A DNA stretch of 64,000 nt from DATILL01 sp035476575. GTDB taxonomy: Bacteria; Actinomycetota; Actinomycetes; Mycobacteriales; JACQDL01. Shown here piece by piece: positions 50,597 to 60,039 of this stretch; positions within the stretch are counted from its first letter, which is position 1; each line of letters starts with the position of its first letter. The notes below the pieces were generated by a model. That model had not been told where the DNA came from. It did not search any database and was given only the letters and a program-made list of their open reading frames with translations. The stretch spans positions 62,001-126,000 of the forward strand of contig DATILL010000040.1 of NCBI GenBank assembly GCA_035476575.1, in the 5' to 3' direction. Both the position numbers and the translations under genes were made by a program.

Positions 50597-51337
50597 TCAG
50601 GCGTCGCGGGCTTCGGTCATGATCACGGCGACCACGAACAGCACCACGGCGTAGACGCAGAACAACGTGAACCCGCCCCACGGCGAGAGCTGTGTATCCG
50701 GGTCGATCGGCTGGGTGATCCGGGCGCCTGCGTTGAACGGCAGGTACTGCGCGAAGTCCCGGGTCTTCGGCACCGCGAGCAGCGTCTTCTCTACCGCCAG
50801 CGAGAGCAACGCGAGGATGGTGATCGCGGCCGGGCTGTTGCGCAGGATTGCCCCGACCGACAGCGCCAGCAGGGCCGACGCGGCAAAGAACAACGCCAGC
50901 CCCCACACCACCCGCTGCGCGCCGTCCGCCGCCAGGTCCAGATGCCACTCGGCGGGCAGCAGCGGCTTGGCCAACAGCACGCACAGCCACGCGGTCGCCG
51001 TACCGATCACGAACGCCGCCACCACCGTCACGACGGCCTTGGCCAGCAGCACCTGCCAGCGGCGCGGGGTGGCCGCAAACGTCATCCGGATCTGCCCAAA
51101 GCGGTACTCCGACGTCGACACGATCACCGCCATCACCATCACCGCGATGTGCGCAAGCTGCGCGGCGACTAGGAGCAGGATGGTGATGATCCCGACGGCG
51201 TCGGTCTCGGTGCCGTTGACGTTGGCCGCGATGAGCAGGGCGCTGGCCAGCGAAACGGTAAGCGTCGTCGCGGTCGTCCACCAGGTCGACCGCAGCGTGG
51301 TCAGCTTGATCTGTTCAGCGTGGATCTGGCGCAGCAT
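50597..51337 (-). CDS. ABC exporter permease (ABC-2 type)
   Basis: 246 residues with six transmembrane helices, including LTVSLASALLIAANV, LLLVAAQLAHIAVMVMAVIV, VVTVVAAFVIGTATAWLCVL and LFCVYAVVLFVVAVIMTE. The N-terminus HAEQIKLTTLRSTWW is typical of ABC-2 permeases paired with drug or antibiotic exporters. The gene starts 4 bp after the ATPase stop, so they form a unit. Its 3' end abuts the R array. Substrate unknown. Confidence 0.88.
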   Translation of the reverse strand: MLRQIHAEQIKLTTLRSTWWTTATTLTVSLASALLIAANVNGTETDAVGIITILLLVAAQLAHIAVMVMAVIVSTSEYRFGQIRMTFAATPRRWQVLLAKAVVTVVAAFVIGTATAWLCVLLAKPLLPAEWHLDLAADGAQRVVWGLALFFAASALLALSVGAILRNSPAAITILALLSLAVEKTLLAVPKTRDFAQYLPFNAGARITQPIDPDTQLSPWGGFTLFCVYAVVLFVVAVIMTEARDA

Positions 51338-51340
51338 CGT

Positions 51341-52462
51341 TCACCCCTGCCCGTACGGCGCCGGTGGAGCACCGGCCGGCGGACCATAGCCGGGCGGCGG
51401 ACTGTACGGAGGCGACGGGCCGAAACCCGGCGCAGGTTCATAGCCTTCGTAGCCGGGCGGGCCGTAGCGGGACGGGGGTGGTCCATAGCCGGACGGCGGC
51501 GCACCGGAACCCCGCGGCGCACCGGAACCCGGCCCATAACCCGCCGGCACCGCGGCCGACCCGCCGGCCTGGAACTCCTGCGCCCCGCGGGTCAGCGCCA
51601 GGAACGCCTCCTCCAGCGACGCCCGCTGCGGCGACAGCTCGTGCAGCACCACCCCGTGCTCGGCAGCCAGCTCGCCCACCACCGCGGCCTCCACCCTGCG
51701 CGCCGCCAGCGCGCCGTCGGCCTCCCGCTGCGTCTCCACGCCCTTCTCGGCGAGCAGCGACTCCAGCTTGTCGAGCTGCGGGCTGCGGATCCGGACGAAG
51801 CTCTGCGCGCTGCGGTTCAGGAACTCGGCGGTGGGCACGTCCGCGATCAGCCGGCCGCGGCCGATGATGATCAGGTGGTCGGCGGTCTGCGCCATCTCCG
51901 AGAGCAGGTGGCTGGACACGAACACGGTCCGGCCCTGGGCGGCGTAGTTCTTCATGAACTGCCGGACCCACTGGATGCCCTCCGGGTCCAGCCCGTTCAC
52001 CGGCTCGTCCAGCAGCAGGATCTTGGGGTCGCCGAGCAGCGCGGCGGCCAGCCCGAGCCGCTGCGACATGCCGAGGGAGAAGCCACCGGCCCGCTTCTTC
52101 GCCACCCCCGCCAGCCCGACCAGGTCGAGCACCTCGCCGACGCGCCGCCTCGGGATGCCGTTGCTGGCGGCCACCCAGCGCAGGTGGTGGTACGCCTTGC
52201 GTCCCGGGTGGAACGTCTTGGCCTCCAGCAGCGCGCCCACCTGGGTGAGCGGCTGCCGTAACTGGCGGTACGGCAGGCCGGCGATGGAGACCGACCCGGT
52301 GGTTGGCCGGTCCAGCCCCAGCATCAGCCGCATCGTGGTGGACTTGCCAGCGCCGTTCGGCCCGAGGAAGCCGGTGACCCGACCGGGCTGGATGGCGAAG
52401 GACAGGTTGTCGACGGCCAGGGTGTTGCCGTACCGCTTGGACAAACCGCGCGCCTCGATCAT
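51341..52462 (-). CDS. ABC exporter ATP-binding protein with Gly/Pro/Tyr-rich tail
   Basis: 373 residues. Walker A LGPNGAGKSTTMRL, signature FSLGMSQRLGLAAALLG, Walker B PKILLLDEPVNGLDPEG and switch VFVSSHLLSEM place it in the DRA/CcmA-like exporter group. After the NBD and a 70-residue C-terminal domain, the last ~75 residues are low-complexity (GYGPPPSRYGPPGYEGYEPA-like), probably disordered and cytoplasmic. Works with the permease next to it. Start ATG 52462. Confidence 0.92.
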   Translation of the reverse strand: MIEARGLSKRYGNTLAVDNLSFAIQPGRVTGFLGPNGAGKSTTMRLMLGLDRPTTGSVSIAGLPYRQLRQPLTQVGALLEAKTFHPGRKAYHHLRWVAASNGIPRRRVGEVLDLVGLAGVAKKRAGGFSLGMSQRLGLAAALLGDPKILLLDEPVNGLDPEGIQWVRQFMKNYAAQGRTVFVSSHLLSEMAQTADHLIIIGRGRLIADVPTAEFLNRSAQSFVRIRSPQLDKLESLLAEKGVETQREADGALAARRVEAAVVGELAAEHGVVLHELSPQRASLEEAFLALTRGAQEFQAGGSAAVPAGYGPGSGAPRGSGAPPSGYGPPPSRYGPPGYEGYEPAPGFGPSPPYSPPPGYGPPAGAPPAPYGQG

Positions 52463-52634
52463 TGGGTCACCCTACCGGCATCGGGTCACCCTATCGGGCG
52501 CTGAGGCCCGTTCCTCTCACACCTGATCACGCCTGGACTCCGAGGCCGAATAGAACCCTTTCGAGTGCTTGAGCGCGCTTTCGCGGTGGTAGATCCTGCT
52601 GTTGGACGGGTGCCGGCCGGAGGGGACGAGGCCG

Positions 52635-53111
52635 TTGGACATCAGCATGGGCGCCGGCACTGTGGGCAGCGTGTTTGTCGGCTGCGTAGGACTCTTCGGG
52701 CTGCTCCTGGCCTTCGTCATCGGGCGCGCCTTCGTGACGGCGTTCGCCGTGTCCAGCAACGCCTACTTTCACCGCACGTACGGCGAGGTCGTGCGCGTGA
52801 CCGGCCCGCTCCTGGCCCGCGGCCCAACCGGCCGGATCCGGGGCGTCTACTACGAGACGGTCGTCCAGCTCACCACCCGTACGGGGTCGCGGGTGGTCTT
52901 TCGGGAGCTGGTGCCGGCCGCCCGGAGCCGCCCGGTCGGGTCAACCGTCACGGTGACCTACGACGTCTCGTACCCGACGAAGGCGCGAATTATCGATCCA
53001 CCGGAGCCAGCGCCGGAGCCAGCCCGGGCAGCGGCGCCGACACCCGCACCGGAGATTCTCACCGGTCGCCGGTGGCTCCCGCTGGCGCCCCGCCCGGAGC
53101 CGCGCGGTTAG
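52635..53111 (+). CDS. Membrane protein with DUF3592-like domain
   Basis: 158 residues from TTG 52635, 8 nt after GGAGGGGA; ATG 52647 is an alternative. One N-terminal membrane helix (VGSVFVGCVGLFGLLLAFVI) is followed by a small beta domain (TYGEVVRVTGPLL, YYETVVQLTTRTGSRVVFRE, VGSTVTVTYDVSYPTKARI) like those of DUF3592 proteins. The C-terminus is Pro/Ala-rich. Function unknown. It ends 15 bp before purB. Confidence 0.6.
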   Translation: MDISMGAGTVGSVFVGCVGLFGLLLAFVIGRAFVTAFAVSSNAYFHRTYGEVVRVTGPLLARGPTGRIRGVYYETVVQLTTRTGSRVVFRELVPAARSRPVGSTVTVTYDVSYPTKARIIDPPEPAPEPARAAAPTPAPEILTGRRWLPLAPRPEPRG

Positions 53112-53113
53112 GG

Positions 53114-53119
53114 CAGAAT
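53114..53119 (+). promoter_or_regulatory. -10 hexamer of leaderless purB
   Basis: CAGAAT, 7 nt before GTG 53127. Confidence 0.35.
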
Positions 53120-53126
53120 CGACCCG

Positions 53127-54434
53127 GTGATCGAGCGATACACGCTGCCCGAGATGGGCCGGGTCTGGTCCGAGGCGCACAGGTACGAGCTGTGGTGCCA
53201 GGTCGAGACGCTGGTGCTGCGGGCGCACGCCGCCGCCGGGACGGTGCCAGCAGACGCGGCCGGGCCGGTCGCGGCCGCCGCGCCACCCACCCCGGAAGCG
53301 GTCGCCACGATCGAGGCGGTCACCCAGCACGACGTGATCGCGTTCCTGTCCGCGTGGGCGGACAACACCGAGCCCCGCTCGGCCGCGGCGTACGTGCACT
53401 TCGGGATGACGTCGTCCGACCTGTTGGACACCGCGCTCGCCGTCCAGCTCGTCGAGGCGACCGACCTGCTGCTGGCCCGCGCGGACGCGCTGGTCGCCGC
53501 GCTGCGCGATCTCGGGCTGGCACACCGGGGCACCCTGCGGGTGGGCCGCACCCACGGCGTGCACGGGGAGCCGGACGTGTTCGGGCACCGGGTCGCGGAC
53601 TTCGCCTTCGCCATGGCACGGTCCCGGGACCGGCTGCGGCGGGCGCGCCAGGCGGTCGCGGTGGCCAAGATCTCCGGGGCGGTCGGCACGTACTCCACCA
53701 TTGACCCGGCGGTCGAGCGGTACGTCGCCGCCGAGCTGGGCCTGCGGCCGGCCGACGTGGCCACCCAGGTGGTAATCCGCGACGGCATCGCCGAGTGGGT
53801 GAACGCGCTGGGCATCATCGCCACCGTCTGCGAGGCGGTCGCGCTGGAGGTGCGGCACGGGCAGCGGACCGAGGTGCGGGAGCTGGCCGAGCCGTTCGGC
53901 CAGGGCCAGAAGGGCTCCTCGGCCATGCCGCACAAGAAGAACCCGATCATGTCGGAGCGGATCTGCGGGCTGGCCCGGATCGTACGGGCGCAGGCGGTGC
54001 CGGTGCTGGAGGGCATCCCGCTGTGGCACGAGCGGGACATCTCGCACTCCTCGGCCGAGCGGGTCGCGCTGCCGGACGCCGCCACGGCCACCGACTACCT
54101 GCTGCACCTGACCACCCGGCTGGTCACCGGGCTGGTGGTCGACCCGGCCCGGATGCGGGCCAACCTGGGGGCCACCGGCGGGCTGATCTACACCTCGGCG
54201 GTGCTGCTGGACCTGGTCGAGGCCGGGATGTCCCGGGAGGACGCCTACGCGCTGGTGCAGGCCGCCGCGATGCGGACCTGGACCGACGGCACGCCGTTCC
54301 GGCAGACGCTGCGCGAGCAGGCCGACGCCGCCGGGCAGAAGCTGGACGACGCCCGGCTGGACGAGGTGATGCGGCCGGAGCGGTACGTCGCCCGGCTCGG
54401 CGCCGTGTTCGACCGCCTCGCCGCGTTGCGCTGA
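53127..54434 (+). CDS. purB: Adenylosuccinate lyase
   Basis: 435 residues. Cleaves SAICAR and adenylosuccinate, acting twice in purine synthesis. The fumarase/aspartase superfamily signature is GSSAMPHKKNPIMSERI near residue 270. HFGMTSSDLLDTALA, VGRTHGVHGEPDVFG and WHERDISHSSAERVALPDA complete the active site. GTG 53127 lies 7 nt after a CAGAAT hexamer. It is followed by the E2 repeat, 20 bp after its stop. Confidence 0.96.
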   Translation: MIERYTLPEMGRVWSEAHRYELWCQVETLVLRAHAAAGTVPADAAGPVAAAAPPTPEAVATIEAVTQHDVIAFLSAWADNTEPRSAAAYVHFGMTSSDLLDTALAVQLVEATDLLLARADALVAALRDLGLAHRGTLRVGRTHGVHGEPDVFGHRVADFAFAMARSRDRLRRARQAVAVAKISGAVGTYSTIDPAVERYVAAELGLRPADVATQVVIRDGIAEWVNALGIIATVCEAVALEVRHGQRTEVRELAEPFGQGQKGSSAMPHKKNPIMSERICGLARIVRAQAVPVLEGIPLWHERDISHSSAERVALPDAATATDYLLHLTTRLVTGLVVDPARMRANLGATGGLIYTSAVLLDLVEAGMSREDAYALVQAAAMRTWTDGTPFRQTLREQADAAGQKLDDARLDEVMRPERYVARLGAVFDRLAALR

Positions 54435-54454
54435 CCGGGACCATCGGACGGCGG

Positions 54455-54515
54455 GACTTGGCGGGGATAAGTCGAACAAAACGGGCGATCCAATGGCGAA
54501 CTTCCCCGACAAGTC
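54455..54515. repeat. E-family MITE-like repeat, copy 2
   Basis: 61 bp with ends GACTTGGCGGGGATAAGTCG and, on the other strand, GACTTGTCGGGGAAGTTCG. The centre AAGTCGAACAAA and AATGGCGAACTTCCCC are shared exactly with 9907-9968. It abuts a truncated MarR-type gene on its right. Confidence 0.75.
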
Positions 54516-54527
54516 CAGGCTCTCAGA

Positions 54528-54792
54528 GGTCGAGGCACCAGCAGCAGTGGCCTGGACCGCTCCCGCGTGACCAGGCGGCTGGCTTCGAACCGGCTCAGGA
54601 TCCGGCTCAGGTAGCCTGCGTTGAGACCCAGCGCGTGGCACGGCTCCACGGCCGCGGTACGGCCATGCTGGGGCAGCTCGAGGAGCACCCTGGCCTCGGT
54701 CGGCGTGAAGGACGTGTCCAGGACCTGCCCAGAAAGACGCCGAGCTGGCTGGTGCCGACACGGTTGAACTCGCAGACAGCGGCGACTGTCAT
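54528..54792 (-). pseudogene. Truncated, frameshifted MarR-type regulator
   Basis: From ATG 54792 the frame reads VAAVCEFNRVGTSQLGVFL, the usual opening of MarR/GNAT fusion regulators. At about 54729 it shifts: VLDTSFTPTEARVLLELPQH continues in another frame, then LGLNAGYLSRILSRFEASRL and VTRERS, the helix-turn-helix. The homology ends at the E2 repeat and the rest of the protein is missing. One frameshift and a truncation show a dead gene. Confidence 0.65.
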
Positions 54793-54922
54793 CCGAACCC
54801 AGCTCTCGGCCCGTATTCTTGACTTTGTCAAGGGATACCGCCCAGCCGTCGGTCGGTCAACTGTCACCGGATTGTTGCCTGCCGCTCATGACCAGTACGG
54901 ACGCTGCTGCCAGGGTGTGAGG

Positions 54923-56104
54923 GTGCGCGTGGCAGTCGTCGCTGAGACGTTCCACCCCGATGTGAACGGCGTGTCCAACTCCGTGAGCCGGGTGCTTGAG
55001 CACCTGGCCAGGAGAGGGCACGACGCTGTCGTCATCGCTCCCGAGACCAGGAGCGGCCATGGGTTGGGCCGGGACACCCACCGTGGGTTCCCCGTCATCC
55101 GGATGCCGTCGTTCCGGCCCCCCATGTACCGCTCCGTCCAGATCAGCCGGCCGGGTGCCGAGCTCGGGGAGGTGCTGGCGGCGTTCCGGCCGGACGTCGT
55201 CCATCTCGCCTCACCTGCCCTGCTCGGGTACGCCGGGGCCAAGGCGGCGCGGGACATCGGCGTGCCGGCAGTTGCGGTGTTCCAGACCGACCTGGCCGGC
55301 TACGTGGCTCGCTACCACATGCGCGCCGCCCGGCCGCTGGTCTGGCGGCTCCTGCGCAAGCTGCACGGGCTGACCGCGCTCACCCTGGTCCCGTCCAGCG
55401 CCGCGGCCTGGCTGCTCGGCAGCAACGGCATCGCGCCGGTCGCCCGATGGGGGCGTGGCGTCGACCTCGACGCCTTCCATCCCCGGCACCGCAGCACGAC
55501 GCTGCGCCGGATGCTGGCCGACGACGACTCCCTCTTGGTGGGATACGTCGGCCGGCTGGCCGCGGAGAAGCGGGTGCACCTGCTCGCTCCGCTGACCGAC
55601 CTGCCCGGGATCCGAGTGGTCATCGTCGGCGACGGCCCGGCCCGGCCTGCGCTGGAACGGCGGCTGCCAGGCGCGGCGTTCCTCGGCTTCCGGCACGGCA
55701 TCGAGCTGTCCCAGACCATCGCCAGCCTGGACGTCTTCGTCCACCCGGGCGCGGACGAGACGTTCTGCCAGGCGGTGCAGGAGGCGCTGGCCGCCGGGGT
55801 GCCGGTGGTGACCTCCGCCCGCGGCGGGCCGCTGGACCTGATCCGGCACGGCGAGAACGGCTGGCTGTGGACCGACGACGACCCGGGCCAGCTCCGCGCC
55901 CAGGTGGCCACCCTGGCCGCCGACCCGGAGCTGCGTGCCAGCATGGCCCGCAACGCTCGGACCAGTGTCATCGGCCGGACCTGGGCGTGTCTCGGCGACG
56001 AGCTGCTCGACCACTACCGCTCCGTGCTGCGCCCGGCCGGACAGATGACACCGGTCCCCGTTCCGCGCCGGCCCGGTGCTGCCAACCCGAGCCCGGCCGC
56101 ATGA
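54923..56104 (+). CDS. Glycosyltransferase, GT4 family (MgtA-like mannosyltransferase)
   Basis: 393 residues from GTG 54923. A GT-B enzyme: acceptor side VAVVAETFHPDVNGVSNSVS and DVVHLASPALLGYAGAKAAR, donor side VGYVGRLAAEKRVHLL, VIVGDGPARPALERRL and HPGADETFCQAVQEALAAGV (EX7E). The sequence is close to mycobacterial MgtA (Rv0557), which mannosylates glucuronosyl diacylglycerol or phosphoinositide lipids. Its stop overlaps the deacetylase-like gene (ATGA), starting a three-gene unit. Confidence 0.9.
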   Translation: MRVAVVAETFHPDVNGVSNSVSRVLEHLARRGHDAVVIAPETRSGHGLGRDTHRGFPVIRMPSFRPPMYRSVQISRPGAELGEVLAAFRPDVVHLASPALLGYAGAKAARDIGVPAVAVFQTDLAGYVARYHMRAARPLVWRLLRKLHGLTALTLVPSSAAAWLLGSNGIAPVARWGRGVDLDAFHPRHRSTTLRRMLADDDSLLVGYVGRLAAEKRVHLLAPLTDLPGIRVVIVGDGPARPALERRLPGAAFLGFRHGIELSQTIASLDVFVHPGADETFCQAVQEALAAGVPVVTSARGGPLDLIRHGENGWLWTDDDPGQLRAQVATLAADPELRASMARNARTSVIGRTWACLGDELLDHYRSVLRPAGQMTPVPVPRRPGAANPSPAA

Positions 56105-56859
56105 GCCGGCTGGTGAGCCGGCTGGTCGTCTCGGTGCACGACGTCGCGCCGGTCACCGCGGCCGAGACCCGGCGGTGGTGCGCCGATCTCGACGCCCGCG
56201 GCGTACCGGCCACGCTGCTCGTCGTACCGGGACCGTGGCGGTCGCCGGCCCTGAGCGCCGACCCGGCGTTCGCGGCCTGGCTGCGGGACCGGGCGGCAGC
56301 CGGCGACGAGCTGGCGCAGCATGGCTGGACCCACCGGGCTGATGTCCACAGTGGACGGATAGGGACCCGGCTGGCTGCTCGGCTCGCAGCCCGGGGCGCG
56401 GCCGAGTTCGCCGGGTTGACCGAGAGCGAGGCCATGGCCCGCCTGCTGGCCGGCCGGAGCGAGCTGGCCGCCCTGGGCCTGGTCGCACCCGGCTTCACCC
56501 CGCCCGGCTGGCTGGCCTCGGCGGGCACCGTCCGAGCGCTGCGCACGCTGGGCTTCCGGTACACCACGAGCCACGGCGGGATCCGCGACCTGGTGACCGG
56601 CGGCTGGCATCCGGCGTTCGCGCTGTCGCACCGGCCGGCAGGCGTCGGCGAACAGCTCGGCGCCTGGCTGATGGTCACCGGCGCCCGGTACGCAGTGCGC
56701 ACCGGCCGGGACGTGCGGATCGCGCTGCACCCGGCCGACCTGGCCAGGCCCGGGCTGCGAACGGCCGCCCTGCGGGCCATCGACGACTGCCTCGAGCGTG
56801 GCGCGCGCCCGCTGACCTACCTCGGTCTGCTGGCCGACGAGGCCAGAGTGGCCGGATGA
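56101..56859 (+). CDS. DUF2334-type polysaccharide deacetylase-like protein
   Basis: 252 residues. NodB-like barrel: SVHDVAPVTAAETRRW supplies the first Asp motif, DELAQHGWTHRAD the HxxxH-type metal motif, and GFTPPGWLASAGTVRALRTL and IALHPADLARPG the later ones. The substrate is probably a lipid-linked or wall sugar handled by the flanking glycosyltransferases. It overlaps both neighbours by 4 bp. A GTCCACAGTGGAC palindrome lies in frame at 56344-56356. Confidence 0.85.
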   Translation: MSRLVSRLVVSVHDVAPVTAAETRRWCADLDARGVPATLLVVPGPWRSPALSADPAFAAWLRDRAAAGDELAQHGWTHRADVHSGRIGTRLAARLAARGAAEFAGLTESEAMARLLAGRSELAALGLVAPGFTPPGWLASAGTVRALRTLGFRYTTSHGGIRDLVTGGWHPAFALSHRPAGVGEQLGAWLMVTGARYAVRTGRDVRIALHPADLARPGLRTAALRAIDDCLERGARPLTYLGLLADEARVAG

Positions 56860-57983
56860 GAGTCGTCCAGCTCGCCAACTTCTACACCCCCACCTCCGGT
56901 GGGCTGCGCACCAGCCTGGAGGAGATCGGCCGCTGCTACGGCGAGCTCGGTCACGAGCGGATCCTGGTCGTGCCGGGCGGGATGGACGCCGACGAACAGA
57001 CCCCGGCCGGTCGCCGGGTCACGGTCAAGAGCCCCCGGCTGCCCGGCAACGCCGGCTACCGGCTGCTGGTCAACCGGAGCCGGGTGCTGCGCCTGCTGGC
57101 CGCCATCGGCCCGGACAGCCTGGAGGTCAGCGACAAGCTCAGCCTGGGCTGGCTGGCGCCGTGGGCCACGGCACGTGGCATCCCGGTGGTGCTGTTCAGC
57201 CACGAGCGGCTGGATGCCATCCTGGCGCCGCGGGTGCCCAACTGGTTCTCGCTGGCAACCGCCGCGGACCGGGTCAACCGCCGGCTGACCAGGCTGGTGG
57301 ACACCGTCGTGTGTGCCTCGGCGTTCGCCGCGGCGGAGTTCGACCGGATCGGGGCGCCGGACGTACGGCGGGTGCCGCTCGGGGTGGACCTGGACGTCTT
57401 CCGCCCGGCCGCCCGGCCCCGGCCGGGCGGCGACCGGGCCCGGCTGCTGGTCACGGTCGGCCGGCTGAGCCGGGAGAAACGGCCGGAACGGGTCATCGAG
57501 TGCCTGCGCGCCCTGGACCTGGCCGGTGTGCCGGCCGGGCTGCTGGTGATCGGCGACGGCCCGCTGCGCGGCGACCTGGAACGCTCCGCGGCTGACCTGC
57601 CGGTCCGCTTCCTCGGGCACGTGCCGGACCGGGAGTCGGTGGCGCACCTGGTCGGTGCGGCGGACGCGATGGTGGCGCCGTGCCCGGCCGAGACGTTCGG
57701 CCTCGCGGTGCTGGAGTCCTTGGCCTGCGGCACGCCGGTGGTGGTGCCGGGCGAGGGCGCCGCGGCCGAGCTGGTCGGCGGGCACGGCTCCGGCGTGGTG
57801 ACGGATGGGACGCCGGCCGGCCTGGCCGAGGGCGTCCGCCGGCTGCTCGCCGTACCGACGGCGCAGCGCCGGGCCGCCGCCCGGGCCCGCGCGGAGCAGT
57901 TCCGGTGGGACAGCACGGTGGCGGGCCTGCTCGCCGTACACCGGGAGCACCTGTCCCGGCGCCGCCGCACCACCGCGGCCTGA
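56856..57983 (+). CDS. Glycosyltransferase, GT4 family
   Basis: 375 residues. The GT-B fold with N-terminal VVQLANFYTPTSGGLRTSLE, donor-site LVTVGRLSREKRPERVIE, VIGDGPLRGDLERSA and CPAETFGLAVLESLACGTPV (EX7E). It most resembles the alpha-mannosyl or glucosyltransferases of lipoglycan synthesis. ATGA overlap with the deacetylase-like gene. Two GT4 enzymes and a deacetylase form one operon that could extend and trim a glycolipid. Confidence 0.9.
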   Translation: MRVVQLANFYTPTSGGLRTSLEEIGRCYGELGHERILVVPGGMDADEQTPAGRRVTVKSPRLPGNAGYRLLVNRSRVLRLLAAIGPDSLEVSDKLSLGWLAPWATARGIPVVLFSHERLDAILAPRVPNWFSLATAADRVNRRLTRLVDTVVCASAFAAAEFDRIGAPDVRRVPLGVDLDVFRPAARPRPGGDRARLLVTVGRLSREKRPERVIECLRALDLAGVPAGLLVIGDGPLRGDLERSAADLPVRFLGHVPDRESVAHLVGAADAMVAPCPAETFGLAVLESLACGTPVVVPGEGAAAELVGGHGSGVVTDGTPAGLAEGVRRLLAVPTAQRRAAARARAEQFRWDSTVAGLLAVHREHLSRRRRTTAA

Positions 57984-58069
57984 GCCGTCGCGACCCCGTC
58001 GCGACCCGTCAGGCACCCGGCCGATACGCTCGCAGGCGGCGTACCGGTCCGTCCCACCAGGGAGTGCAC

Positions 58070-58303
58070 GTGGCGCGTGTCGTCGTCGACGTCATGCTCA
58101 AGCCGGAGATCCTCGACCCGCAGGGTCAGGCGATCCTCGGGGCGCTGCCCCGGCTCGGGTTCGCGGGCGTCGACAGTATCCGGCAGGGAAAGCACTTCGA
58201 GCTCGAGGTCGCCGACGGCACCACGGAGGAGACCGTTCGCAGGATCGCCGAGACCCTGCTGGCCAACCCCGTCATCGAGGACTTCACCGTCCGCACCGGC
58301 TGA
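58070..58303 (+). CDS. purS: Phosphoribosylformylglycinamidine synthase subunit PurS
   Basis: 77 residues from GTG 58070 (GGGAG 6 nt upstream). PurS joins PurQ and PurL in the FGAM synthase complex. The fold is clear from VVVDVMLKPEILDPQGQAIL, FAGVDSIRQGKHFELEVAD and LLANPVIEDFTV. Normally it is directly next to purQ; here a secreted phosphoesterase gene (58367-59242) lies between them. Confidence 0.93.
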   Translation: MARVVVDVMLKPEILDPQGQAILGALPRLGFAGVDSIRQGKHFELEVADGTTEETVRRIAETLLANPVIEDFTVRTG

Positions 58304-58366
58304 TCTCGCCGTCCGTTCGTGTTGCGGTGACACCGTGAGGCTTCCCCCAGTTGAGGAGGCTTTCGG

Positions 58367-59242
58367 ATGCTCCGCTCCCGCATCGCAGCCGCCGTCGGCG
58401 TGCTCGCGGTCGGCCTGACCGCCGTATCAGTTACCACCCTGGTCACCGTGGTGGACGGCGCGGTACGCCCGTCCGTCGCCGCGGCCGCTGGCGTCCCGCG
58501 CCCCGACCACGTGGTCATCGCCATCTTCGAGAACCACAAGTACGGATCGGTGATCAACAACCCGAACGCGCCGTACATCACGTCACTGGCTAGCCAGGGC
58601 GCCAACTTCACCCAGTCGTTCGCGATCACCCATCCGAGCCAGCCGAACTACCTGGCGCTGTACTCCGGCTCGACCCAGGGCATCACCAACGACTCCTGCC
58701 CGCACACGTTCAGCGGCGGCAACCTCGGCCAACAGCTCATCGTCGCGGGCGACACGTTCACGGGCTACTCCGAGTCGATGCCGTCGGACGGCTACACTGG
58801 CTGCATCAGCGGCAGGTACGCCCGCAAGCACAACCCCTGGGTCAACTTCACCAACGTGCCGGCGGCTAGCAACGTACGGTTCTCGACGTTCCCCACAAAC
58901 TTCGCAAGCCTTCCGACGCTCTCGTTCGTCGTCCCCAACCTCTGCAACGACATGCACGACTGCTCGGTCAAGACCGGCGACACCTGGGCGCGCAACCACC
59001 TCGACAGCTACGTGCAATGGGCCAAGACCCACAACAGCCTGCTGATCCTGACCTTCGACGAGGACGACTCCTCAGGAAACAACCTGATCCCGACGGTGTT
59101 CGTCGGCCAAGGCGTCACCCCCGGAAACTACGGCGAGCACATCGACCACTACACGGTCCTGCGCACGCTTGAGGACATGTATGGCCTGGCCGCGCTGGGC
59201 AGCGCCGCCAGCCGGACCGCGATCACCGACATCTGGGCCTGA
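58367..59242 (+). CDS. Secreted phosphoesterase (acid phosphatase / phospholipase C-like)
   Basis: 291 residues with a signal peptide (IAAAVGVLAVGLTAVSVTTL...). The alkaline-phosphatase-like phosphoesterase family is seen in HVVIAIFENHKYGSVI (metal Glu/Asn), THPSQPNYLALYSGST (nucleophile region), FVVPNLCNDMHDCS and LILTFDEDDSSGNN. Secreted to scavenge phosphate from organic esters. ATG 58367 has GAGGAGG 7 nt upstream. Its place within the purS-purQ-purL set is unusual and suggests an insertion. Confidence 0.88.
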   Translation: MLRSRIAAAVGVLAVGLTAVSVTTLVTVVDGAVRPSVAAAAGVPRPDHVVIAIFENHKYGSVINNPNAPYITSLASQGANFTQSFAITHPSQPNYLALYSGSTQGITNDSCPHTFSGGNLGQQLIVAGDTFTGYSESMPSDGYTGCISGRYARKHNPWVNFTNVPAASNVRFSTFPTNFASLPTLSFVVPNLCNDMHDCSVKTGDTWARNHLDSYVQWAKTHNSLLILTFDEDDSSGNNLIPTVFVGQGVTPGNYGEHIDHYTVLRTLEDMYGLAALGSAASRTAITDIWA

Positions 59243-59350
59243 CCACGGCCCGGGGCACCAGTACCCGCGTGCGGGTCACGAGCCCGCGCGCGGGTACTCT
59301 CGCAGCCGGTCCTGGTCCGCCAACCGCCCGCCGACCGTCCGGAGCTCGCA

Positions 59351-60039
59351 TTGACCGCCGCCACCCGAGCGCGGATCGGGGTCGTCACCTTCCCGGGCTC
59401 GCTGGATGACCGCGACGCCGCCCGCGCGGTGCGGCTCGCCGGGGCCGAGCCGGTGCCGCTCTGGCACGCCGACGCCGACCTGCGCGGGGTGGACGCGGTG
59501 ATCCTGCCCGGCGGCTTCTCCTACGGCGACTACCTGCGGTGCGGCGCGATCGCCCGGTTCGCCCCGGTGATGGAGCCGGTCATCGCCAGTGCCCGGCGTG
59601 GCCTGCCGGTGCTGGGCATCTGCAACGGCTTCCAGATCCTCTGCGAGTCGCACCTGCTGCCCGGCGCGCTGATCCGCAACGCGCGGCGCAGGTTCGTCTG
59701 CCGCGACCAGCGGCTCCGGGTGGAGAACGCGGGTACCGCCTGGACGTCGGCGTACCAGCCGGGCGCCGAGATCGTCGTCCCGCTGAAGAACGGCGAGGGC
59801 AGCTACGTCGCCGACCAGCACACCCTCGACGCGCTGGAGGGCGAGGGCCGGGTCGTCGTCCGCTACCTCGGCGGCAACCCGAACGGCTCCTACCGCGACA
59901 TCGCCGGCATCTGCGACCCGGCCGGCACGGTGGTCGGCCTGATGCCGCATCCCGAGCACGCCGTCGACCCGCTGACCGGCCCTAGCGAGGATGGCCTCGG
60001 CTTCGTCACCTCGGTCCTGGCCAGGCTGGTGGCGGCCTG

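Noticed and set aside
53795..54922. A large fused gene continuing into the GT4 enzyme
   Set aside because: This frame is the antisense-like shadow of purB and the MarR remnant; the family start is GTG 54923.
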